A DNA stretch of 64,000 bases from Phoronis australis. Lineage: Eukaryota > Phoronida > Phoronidae. Every line of letters begins with the position of its first letter. Position 1 is the stretch's first letter. Made by a program: the position numbers and the translations under genes. Under the pieces are notes generated by a model that was given only the letters and a program-made list of their open reading frames with translations, did no database searches and was not told the origin of the DNA. Where the stretch lies: contig NMRA01000027.1 of NCBI GenBank assembly GCA_002633005.1, positions 1,288,769 to 1,352,768 of the forward strand, read 5' to 3'. Shown piece by piece: positions 23,724 through 35,900 of the stretch.

Positions 23724-23906
23724 CTAGATGGGTTTTGTAAAGTTGGCGGGGAAGACACCCTTGACTCCCGAAGTCTGTAACAGCCCCATCAACCAACCCT
23801 CATCCTCGTCTTCGGGGTCATCATATGGCATTACGTAAATGATGTCACCAGCGGCAAAGGTCAACTCATCATCATCATTTCCCTTGTAATCGTGAGTGGC
23901 CTTCAC
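23724..23906 (-). CDS. AMPH/BIN1: amphiphysin exon 12 (SH3 domain, stop)
   Basis: 183 nt including TAG, starting [20 protein letters not shown] and ending [14 protein letters not shown]. This is a complete SH3 of the amphiphysin type: acidic n-Src/RT loops ([10 protein letters not shown]) and the P-NF motif. Acceptor cttgtcag. The C-terminus ends immediately after the SH3, as in the family. Confidence 0.96.
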   Translation of the reverse strand: MKATHDYKGNDDDELTFAAGDIIYVMPYDDPEDEDEGWLMGLLQTSGVKGVFPANFTKPI

Positions 23907-26900
23907 CTGACAAGTGTAAGCACAGGTTTTATATCAGATTACAGAAACCAGATAACAACATGGTTCCTATCATACACAAAAAGTGCCTGGACTGCCAAGC
24001 GTTGTTATATACAAACAATTTATAAGGTCAAGTTCAAAATAAGATACAATAAGAATCAAACTGTTTATTAAGTCAAAAAATAACTCGTCACTTCCACTCC
24101 AGTATAATCCTAGAAAACAAGAACTGTTTCATCAGTCAAAACTTGCCCTATTTCATGATATGATTTTTTGTGAGAAGTTGCGCAAACAAATCGAAACAAT
24201 CGACCTCACCATTGTGTGAAACGGGATGCCCGAAGAAATAGCCGAAATAGCCATGATACCAAAGCTCTGGTCAACATAACTTTAAAATATATTAACTTAA
24301 TATAAAATTGCCAAGTGCATAAAAAGCTTTATAAGTATCTTTAGGCAACACTTTCGCAACAGTGTCAACAGTATTGTGTCACTTTAAGCTACGAGTTAAC
24401 CAGCCAATCCTCTAAACGGGAGCAAGTTCTGGTTAGTGACAGAACGTTGCACATAGATAAGCCAAGTCAACTGCTTAGACCTAAAAATTTCAGAAAAGGC
24501 CACAAACGTAAAAGTTACCACCAGTTAATGCAGAGCAGCAACAATATCTGTTGTGGATTGTGACATTTTCGATTTTATGGATGGAAAATGCATTTTTAGG
24601 ATTATTGTTGAATTGGCTTCTTGAACGCACTAGCTTAGGTCACAGTTATAAAACAACAAAATCTGTTGCGTTTAATTTTTGATTATACTACAAATCACAA
24701 ATTTTCGCTGTAGTATGCCAGACATTTGCTGAAACCAAGAACGGTGACTTTACCAGACATGTTTAAAATACTCTGCCATTTATCAAGTGTGGTTCATCTC
24801 CACCAACAAAGTAATATTTGATTGGGACTTTGGGGATTCCAGGTTTGATTCTGCGCTGAGTCGGATTTCAAAAAATCATTTTTCTACAATTTAACTGAAA
24901 TCTGAAACTCCCTGAGTTTGAAGGCTTAATTCAGATATTTCTGAGAAAATAAACCTTATGTAAGTGGGCCAATTCCAACTCCACTTCTACGTTCATAATG
25001 TAAAGCAGTATCACCTGATACAACACTCCAGCTGGAAGACTGTCATCAATGGGCGCATTGTTCTCTGGTGTATGATACACAGAAGGATCTGCCTCGGGGA
25101 AAGTGTAGATGGATGCATCGCCCCCTGGGTTATTAGCTGCCGCGGCCGCATCTTCAACCTCCGTGGGAGACACATAAATATATTCGTTCTCATCGTCGTT
25201 GTCTGACCCATCCGTCCGCTTGTCAGCCACAGCCTGTGTGTACTGAGGTGTAGATTTGACGCCAGAGTCGGTTGACTGATACTGAGGGTCGGAGGGCATG
25301 CTGTCAGCTTCATCCTTTGAAACATGAAATGTTAGGATTGCTCATTAAAAAGTAACATTTCTTGAAATGAGCCATCACAATTACTGGGACAGTTGTTTAC
25401 TTTATGAAGAGTGACCAGACGAAACTTGGTCAACTCTGCCTGTACTGGAAGCAAATCCATCACGGGTTACTTCCCAGCGATGGCTGGTAATCATTCATAC
25501 GGCGTAGTAGACTGCTAGTTAATTGGGTTTTTCAAGGACATGTGACAGGACGTTAGTACCTGAATTTTGTTTATATTATTGTTATGCTGATTTAGTTGCT
25601 ATTGTTCATTTATTCTTATGCTTAATGTCTTTGTTGCATCTCAGATTGCGCCATAGCCTTTGTTACGTGGGGCATGCGGGCATGACTGTATGTGTCGGGC
25701 ACTTCGCTAGCGACAGGCTTCAGAGAAGGGAGTGTTTCCTTCCTTGGCCAATATGGACTTGAGCGTGTCATGTGCAACTGAACCGAAATGTATGTATTGA
25801 CGTGAAATACACATTTTTGGTGTAATTCACTGGAGATTTGCTTTGTTACAGCATAGACTATTAATAGTACATGAACCGCAAACTCCGTATACTTTCAATG
25901 GACGAAATCTGTGCTCTTATAGAAGCACTGACGTCATTTTCACTAGCAACACCTGACCAAATATTCTGGTTTTATTTCTGGCAAGTACGTCGTCTACTAA
26001 ACTTGGTCGGCTGTTGTCTCGTCACAATGCACTTACCGAAAATTGAAACAGATAATTTAGGAGAGTGGCGCCTTCTCTAGGATAGTACGCAAGAAAATGT
26101 CGAAGTTACGAATCTGTTGTCTATAATCTTTGGTTACAGACACAGCCATAAGATTGATGCAGCTGAGAATAACATTGCTGTGCACCAACAGCTAGCAAAG
26201 TGCGCACCATCAAATAACATGATCATTATTATCTTTTATGTTTTGTCAGATTATGGAAATTTCAACATGCCGAACAAGACTGCAAGCATCGTCCACTATT
26301 TTACATGCTCATCCAAGGCATGAGTAGTATACAATTCCCAATGTTAAAAGGCAGATCGTGTGTGTTGACGAAGACAATAATTGTAAATACTGTAACAGTT
26401 AAATCTCACCAATATTGGACAAACTAATGTTCAGAATGTCCACAGTTTTTCAAAATATTGTCTGGTGGAAGCTATTGTACACCATGTGAACACGGAAAAG
26501 CATTAACTTGGTACTATATGTCTTATGGAAAAATGAGAACATAAATTTCACTTCTCCGCCATATTGTGTCCTCAGTAGGAGACAATTTACCATAGCAGCA
26601 ACAGCAACATTTATTTAGTGTAAGCACTCCTCCACAGATGGCTCTGACATTATATCCAGAATCTCATTCACTCCGTCACATATATTCACTATCAATACCA
26701 AGCTCGGAGGAGTACGAGACACCTTTGTGCAATGCTCGATTGTCTGCCAATGTTAGCCAAGACTTGAATCTGGGTCTCCCTGACAGCAGTATGTAGCTCA
26801 AACCACTGTTTAAACTAACAACAATTATACTATCTGGGCTGCATGCAGCCTATTCATTGCTTGTAGCAGAAATCAGCAAAGCTTATGTAAAGATAATGAA

Positions 26901-29900
26901 ACATACTAATTGCTAATGGCAGTGCCTCATAGTCATTGTCCTACCTGAGTCATCACCATCTGTTCATAATCCTGTTCTGGTATACCTGAATACTCCGGAT
27001 TATCGTCCATCTCTTGTTTATTATTGGAGCTGGATGCTGATGCGCCTGTAAACATGGTCATGAAGCCTCTGTAATTCTGACGTACAAGTCGTTACTTCAA
27101 GTTCAAACAGTTAAAGTCACATACTAACGATTAAGTTAAAATTACATGAAGTTAGAAAATTCTAGTAACTTCAAAGAAGAAAATAATCACATACACGCAC
27201 GCTCATTCGATAGAAGGTTCGTCTGTTTCCACGTGATGTTATATTACTACATGTAGTATGTTAAGTTTTTGCAACATATTTGGCAGGTTTTTCTTATTTT
27301 TGAATAAAATGAAATACTTGGGCTATCCCGTCAAACTCCGAGACTATGTGGATAGGTGCTGATATTGGGGCAATCATCTCCATCGCATCTCCCATTCAGT
27401 GTATTAAAAATACGTCTTAAATCATCGAATTTACACACTTTGAACTAAGGATTAGTTCTCAAGGCCACTACAATGAGAGTCTTGTGGTACATAATATATA
27501 TTTACAATAAACAACACTTAATATCACAAAAGTATTATAGCGCGTGCCTTTGGCAATAACGTACAGCATTTCACATAAGCGACTAGTCGAGACGAAACTT
27601 CACTCTGAGTTTTAGTGAAAGCAGGATGCACTGAAAATGTTCAATCTTTCAATAATTTTGAGTTCCGATTTCAGATGGATAGATTAGATCCCAGCTCATG
27701 GTTTTTATCCGACTCATTTTGGGAACATCAAATACCACCAAGGTTATGTTTTGTGAAAAGCTGGACATGCTATGATTTGCCAAGCAATAAGTAAAAAGCA
27801 ACCGCAACTCTTGCAATATCTTTGCTCATCTCAAACATGACTTACTTGAGTGTACTGAGTGAGTGTCACCCGGACCATTACTAGATGCTGACGACTTTTG
27901 TGAAGACCTGTGCAAAAATGGGTAATGGCTCATTAAAACGCAACAAACAGTCAAGTTTTGAAAAACAACACAAGACAACTGATGATATTGCACAGGAAGA
28001 CAACAGCTACATGTTCAAATGATTTCACAAACAGCAAAAGAGACTACTTATTTACGCAGTATTTTGTAGTCCCCAAACAACGTTAATTTTGGCCAACTTT
28101 CAGCAAATGAAATAATTCAGCTTTTGAGTGTGGTAAATCGAATGTTGCTCAAAATGACAATGCTAGATCATTTACTGTGAGTACGACTCCCCTTTTACGT
28201 GTTGTATTTTGTATGGTGCGCAGAGAACAATAACAGTCAATTGCGTAACTTACAATGAATATCTCTACTTTTGTACACAATATACTCCTCAAAACAATAG
28301 CATTAGTAAGCTTGCAGTGAATGTCTCTACAGATGCATGCAGGCTACTTACCATGTTCTCAAAACAATACGCTCCGCTCACTTCAAGGAAATGAGATTCT
28401 ACTTTGAGTTCGACATTTTGTATGCTACTCTCGATAAATTATACTGGATAGTTACAAAGAACATTTTTGACTTGTATGCCATTTAATGACAACATCGGTT
28501 TGTTCACAGCAAATGCTTAATACAGCACTATGTCTGCAGCTCAAATTCATAACATAAGCTATCTTACAGCAAATGTCTCCACCTCAACTTACAGTGAATG
28601 AGACTCTACTTTTGAGCGGGCAACTTTGTATGCCCCACGACCATTTTCCTCTGACAATCTGTCCACAAGTTTGGACAATGTACTGTTTACTGTGGCCACT
28701 TCGTGATGGAAGACTTGTTCAGCGCTGAATAGAGCTTGGAAACTTGAAACGTAGAAGTCCACTCTCCTATTTGTGGGCAAGGTAAGAAAACATTTTATGT
28801 ACGTCTCCGTAGCTACAGTGCAAGATACTTTATTTGGCCCCACAGTTGAACTGTGTTACAATGACGAAGGTTTATACCGTAAACTGTCTTACCTCAAGTC
28901 TCCCCCCAAATGTACTGTATACATGATGATAAAGATACAGTGAACTTTCGGTTATAACAAAAGTTTTAGAAGAGTACCGAGAGAGTTCATTGCAATGCAG
29001 CTTGACTGCGTGCAAAACTGAAATGCATAAAACATCAACGTCCATTCTCATGTCAATCTTTCCAGACAAGACCCGAGTTTTCACCAGTTTACCTTCAGCA
29101 CATCACTTATAGCAGGAGAAGAAAATCCAGTGTAAAACAAAAACAGTTCACTACTCCCTCCTAGGTTTGAGTTAAACACAGCCTAACAAACGATAACAAT
29201 ACATTCTACAAAGACCACAGTTGTGCAAAGAGTACACTTGATTGACTGTGCCGGGTCCACCAGCTAAGACATCTGATTGGTTCTCAGTTATGACTTCTGG
29301 CCCACAGACCAAGCAGACGTCTTAGCCAGTCAACCCAGCAGAACCAACGAAGTCAATCAAGTGCAGCCACTGGAACGGATAAATCAGTGACATACAACAA
29401 CATAAAATGGTTGAAACAATGATTTAGCAAAGCAACAGTGATTATTGCAGTTACAGCATTATTTCAAATTTCAAATCAAGTTTACTGGTAAAAATTCTAC
29501 ATGGCTCACATCTGTAACGTGTTGAAACTAGTTTACAGACCTGTCGTACAAATCAGGAAGTTCCTGATGAAGTTCTGCATTCAGACTGTCGAAGATTTTC
29601 TTGGCTTCATCATGTTCTTCTTGTGCCTGAAATGCAATAACAATACAAGGATCATAAGATTCACAAGGTGGCACCACAAGAACAACAATCCGCTTGGGTG
29701 ATGTGTGTAGTAAATTCAGTGTTTGTAGTGCTTTGCATCATTTCACGCAACTAGGTGAAAAGACACTTTATGGGTGCCGCACATTGGATGTGATTTTCGA
29801 TAAGTTATAAGAAATAAAACTTAAGATATCAGAATCATCTGTTTTGGTTGATGGTTAGTTTCTCTTATAACCCTTCTCTAACCCACCACCTGTTTTCTCA

Positions 29901-32900
29901 CAGAATTATCAAAATGTCACAAAAAAGTCACAGAATTTCAGGTGAGGAAGTTTTGTCACAAAATGTCACCATCTCACAGGGAATCCATTCTCTATTAGGC
30001 AAACACAATAACTGACGGAGACTATTTTCAGTACACAGACAGTCAGTGTATTTGTTCAATAGATGTGACTGCTCACACATCAAGATGCTGGCCTTTTGCT
30101 GGGCCGTTGACGTAACTCTTCTTTTGTTGCTAAGGGCAAGGGGAAATGTACCTAGTCTCTTTAACATAACAAAGGACATAGACAGGGCAACAACAAAAAA
30201 CATTTGCATTCTCCATAACTATATAATTTTGAATTTTTGCTTTTACCTTCAATTAAGATTGACATTATCCCATACACCGTGACTGCAGAAGACAGTTAGT
30301 TAACTGTTCAAAGACTGCAAGAAGTCCTGAACAAAGCGATTGATTGTGATTAAATGCCAGGTTGCTAAATAAAATCTGTCATCAAAATAAAAATGCATTT
30401 TCAATTCAAAAGCCACACGGTACCTTTGCGATTTTTGCCTCATCTCTTTTCTTTGCACTTTGTAACATCGCGTGATTGTGTCGGGCATTGTCGAAATCAA
30501 CCATTTTACGTTCTCGCTTCTTTATTTTTTGCTGCAAGACAACAACAGAGGAGACATCAAAACTGTAATACTATCAGTAACTAGCAGTACGCAACACGCA
30601 ACACCCAAAATTAGAAGAGCCAATCACTGATTTTGGAGTCTTTTGTGTCGCATTGATGTGCTCCCTGGGACAAACAAAATATGACGACAGGACCTTATGT
30701 CTTTTATTTGTTTGTTTTTGAGCAATTGAATTAATGGTTGTGATGTGCATTGCTTTTCTGCAATGAATGAAGATGATACCATTACAAAGTTACAGTGCAT
30801 GGTGAAAGGTATAAGTTTATCGTTTATGATTTACATGGAAGTAAATAACCTATTCCACCAAATCTCTGGACTTAGCCACAAAACATAGACTGAACCAATT
30901 ACCTTGACATCATGGAAATTGTTGAGATATGTCACCAGTGGTGTATGCAGTCCTTCGTTGAGTTTCTGTTGCAAGTCTCCCCATAACAGATCCAAACTCT
31001 GTTGAAAACAACCGTGTGTCATCGTACCATAGGTTTAACATCCACTATGCTACAACCACATGCTGGTGTAAAAGCAACTATTCACTATGATAACACTGTG
31101 TATACATGTAACTGTGCAGTGATTTCAGTAACCCCTTCTAAATCTAATACCAATTTAAATCTCTATTCTTCATGCCTCAGCTACCAACATGTGTAGGGTG
31201 AAACTGTCAAAATCGATTCATCAACATCCAGCGAATGGTCGAGTGTCTGTCACTGACTTTTAAAACAGCTTATGCACAATGCACATTTACTTTCATGTGA
31301 ATAACTTTTTGCTTTTAAGTTTCAATACACCCATCTCCAGCCATTTTTATGTCAAAAATACTGACTGTCCATTTGACCACTTGATGGAAAAAAGTGTTTT
31401 AAGTTGCACCTCACTGAAAATTGATTTCTAGACAAGAGATCATTTAGTGTAATTCGGTGCAGGGTATCTCTGATGCAGATTTCGTTTGACATTAATAGTC
31501 AGATAACATCTTTCTGCATTTCTTGTGACATCGCATTTTGTTTCTTGGCTTCGATGAATGTAGGGTACATTCGAATTACAGCAGTCTAATACAATTTTTA
31601 AAACAATTATTCTATCGTTTGTTCTTCTAACGATGTCGCTCGGCTAGCTACAACACAGTTGTGATTCACACAAAAGGAGAGTTTTTAGATAATACGAGAA
31701 AAGCAGAAGTTATTTAGCAATCAATGACAAATCGTTTTTAAAGAAATCTGCATCGCAGAGAACATTTGAGAAAACGTCAATGTTAAGGTCTGAACAGAGT
31801 AAGTTGAATTCACAAATTGTCACTTTATGTGACAAATGTGTCCAGGGGAGGATCCAGAATTTTGAGTTAGGGGGGCTGGGCAGACTATTAGCCAGGATTT
31901 TGCCTGTCAGACATTCGCATCTCCGAACTGCCTCATAGAATCTGAGAGAATTTTAGGGGGGCCATGGTCCCCTTGGCCCCCCTCTAAATCCGCCACTGGT
32001 GTCTGTCAAATAGGAAAAGTTCTGTGCCTGAACACTAAATGAAGGTACTAGTCGAAGCTCAGTGACAATACATGGAAAAGAACACGTCAAGCAAACGTGA
32101 CAACTTACCCGCAATACAAAAGAACACAAGGACTGAACGGTCAGATAGCACACACAGACACATACCGACAATGAAATGAGTACAAACCTCTACAGATGAC
32201 TTGATAGTGCTATGCTCCACCCATTCTGGTTCGTAAGTGTCATTAATAGCCTCCATCAGACTGTGACTGGCAGCTGACAGAGCTGAATGGACAAATACAA
32301 GAATATTATCATTTCTACTCAAAGTCATTTCACCATGTTGCTTCAGTTTCGTTCACTGAACAGGTATTAGGAAACAATGTAGCTACTACTATACAGAGTC
32401 AAAAAATTTAGCATATCTGGTTATGGTCTGTGCTTTTTCTGAAAAGTGAAGCAGTGAGTCGGGACTTTCTTTTTTTCAAACCAGTCTCTCTTATTCTACA
32501 ATCCTAACTTTGTAACAAAACATTCCTGCAAAACTACTGGAAATGTGTTATGGTGGGATAGCATTGTGAAGGTCATACAGGCCAGCTCAGAGCAAGTTCT
32601 AAATACTGGTTTAACGCAGTGTGCAACATTAGCAGACACCGTGGCCCATCCACAAGCCAAAATAAGCAATTACTTAGGGTGCCTGATGACAATGGAGCCC
32701 CTAGCAGTAGCAAAAGGTGAATGCATTTTTACAGTTAAAGGAGCCCTGTTGTTAAACCTAGCTTAGGGTTCACGAACTTCACGAAGGTCAAGACTGTCCC
32801 TGATTACAGACCCCTACCTCGAACACATGTCATATAGTGCTTGAGTTCCTTTTGAAGCCTGGTGGCAGATGTCTATAATAGAAATACAGCTCAATCAGAA

Positions 32901-35900
32901 TTAGCAACCAAGCATTTAGGTAATTTGGCCGTAAGTGAAATTGAAGTTATAATATAGAACGCTTCATTGGTGAGTCACAAAGAGCAAAAGATAAAATAAG
33001 AATGAAGTGATTCATTAAGCCAAAACACCAAGGAGTTCCATGTAGAGAAAAAGAACTGAAAACTTTTCTTTCATAAAAACTTAATTTTTATTGACTATCG
33101 CAAAATTAAATCGACACTCTCTGAAAATGAGATGTCCCAACATAATATGCAAGTCACGTCACCTAAACAGCAATTAAAATAAGTTAACGATCAATGTAAT
33201 TGTGCATTACACTTAAAATCATTTTCCAGTGTTTTTGCTGAAAAACTGAGGGAATTCCGTTTTAGAATTAGAAACCCAAAGTGTACAAGATTGTCGAAAC
33301 AGATCACAAAGCTCTTTAATCTGAACGAAGAACCATTATCAAAATATTAAACTAATTGATATAAAAATGTTGTTTTCTATTATAATGTAAGAATATAATA
33401 ACGCAGAAACAACTAAGATTTTTGCTTCACTACGAAATACAAATCAATGGCACCAGAAGGTTCCTCTATTCCAAATACCTTTTCTTGAAAAAATGTGACC
33501 TTATACCAAAGCTTCAGTGTCTCGAATTGAAGAGATGGTCCAAAATTTGAAAAGGTTTTGTCACTTATTTGTTGGCTCCACTCTGTGCAGAAACACCATG
33601 CAACACCACCAGGTGATGTTTTAACTATTTCATGTAAAACAAAACACAAGATCACAGTGAAAAGTAATTATCTCTCAAAGCCACAGCTACACTGTTTAAC
33701 AGGTATCGTTAAGTTTCTTCAAATTAGAACAAGATGGCGCAGCAGTAGACTTATCAAAATTTTCAAGAGTGAACAACATGAAGATTTTACTTTATTATTT
33801 GAAAACTTTATATGATACGGCTCACGGCTGTCAGCAACAAGCACACGATGAAATGTTGAACATTTTTGACAAATACAGGGAGCATTTGAAAAATGGAAAA
33901 AATTGAGAGTTTTAGCCATTATTTGTATTAAAGTTTGAGGAAACTTTACATACACTCACCGACCACTTGTCTAAGGTGAGAGTATGCAGACACATAATGC
34001 AGAATGGCCATCATGCAATGTTTGGGACTTCAGGGACACTATTAATTGGGACACACTATTACTAGAGATTTGAATCTAGGCTATTATCCATTTACACTGT
34101 ATGGACATTAAATAAACGTGAAAATTATGTCTAGGATGCTAGTGGAACTAACTTTATGAATTAGAATCAAGGTTTCTAAATTTTGAGTACTCAGGAATTT
34201 CAACAAAATTAAATAGTTGTGCTGGATGATATATCACAACGAACTGTGTTCCGAGGTGACATGGCGCAGAAACAAACAACGTCATGCAACAAATTCTCTG
34301 ATTATACTTAATTTTTGACACATAATTATGTATTTGTGCGTAAGATAAGTATGCCCTGGTCACATCCAAAGCAAGGTAGGTACCCATCACTACAGTACCT
34401 GTTGCAGATGCACATTGTTGATGTAACCTTCAAAGGTTTGATCTGTCGCTGTCTTGTCACATTTACCCAAATTCTGAAGGACCTGGAACAATTAAATAAT
34501 CTCTTCATCATCACAATCCAGCCAGTAAAAGCTAATTTAAACAAAAAGACGGGAGTGCATTTAAGAAAAGTGCTAGTATTTGAAGTTTGGGGAGATTACA
34601 AGATATCACAGTGGAATAATGCGAGATCGTACTGGTGTTTAGCGAGTAAACAGATAAGCTACCCTGTAGCCTCGTTCCAGCCTCCAGTGTGCAGATGTGT
34701 GTAAAAGTCAATAACCCAGTCAAGTTTCTGACTGTATTCACTTCCTTATTTGGAATGCCACGTGAGTTGACAATCCCAAAAGGTGTCCCTAAGTGACGCA
34801 CATTTGCTATGAAATAACACCAGGCCAGACTGTAAGATTATAAATGCGCTGCCGTTACCTAGCCAACATCATAACATGGACTTTAAAGTAAAAGAGAATT
34901 ATTGTGATGGGAGAATAAATGTATTCTCCTGTTGGGAGAGCCAGCCTTCGTTGCTAAGTTACTTAACATCATTTCTATGACCAATCACAAGCCAGAAGAG
35001 ATTGGAGCCTCACTATGGAACAGTACTACTCTCGAGTTCCGAATAGCCGTATCTATACGATTATTTTTTTCACACTCGTTTTCTGGTCTATACGACGCTT
35101 ATTCGAGTCTCTATGTTTATTAATTTTCCAACCTTTTTCAGCTCTCCACGATTATTTGATTCAGCAAGTTCACAATTTTTGTTTCATTCAATACAAATTT
35201 GTTACACAAAAACTTTGCTGCTGACACCGGGTATCACTCTAAACCTCTACACCACGAGACACTCAGTTCAGAGTTTGTCTATACTATTTTAAATTTTCCA
35301 CAAATTTCCCTTCTACACAATTATTCCCAAGAATTTCTGTTTTGCATTATTATTCCCTTCTATATCATTATTAGATTTTACCTAAATTTGTAATCAATAT
35401 TATTATTCCAGTCTATTCTATGTTTAAATTTCCACAAATTTGCCGTCTATATCATTATTCCATTCTATACTATTATTAATTTTTTCCGACAATTTCCGGT
35501 CAATACTATTATTCTACTTTTCTAGTGGCAAAAATGTTGGGTCTATACTATTATTAGAGTCTCTACTATTATAAAAAACTGTGAAATTTCCAGGCTATAC
35601 TATTATTGCTGTCTCTACAACTATTCCGAATTACAATGTAACTACCCGGCTAACATGCTTGAATGTTATACCAGAACAAACAGTATAAAGAGACACGCTC
35701 CCAGTTTCTGACAACCAACTTTGGCCAGGTCGCCAAGAGTACCTTACGATTTTCATACTGTCAAGGACTGAGTGATAACAGAAACTCAAAATGGTCATCT
35801 TTTATCTTGTTCAAGATAGGATTGTTGATCAGTTGGTTCCCATCTCTGAACCCAGGTCAACTGTCACACATACTGCCAAGCCTCCAGCCTGGTATACTAA

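Noticed and set aside
34315-34704. 129-codon plus-strand frame
   Set aside because: It overlaps amphiphysin exon 2 in antisense, and the peptide resembles nothing known.
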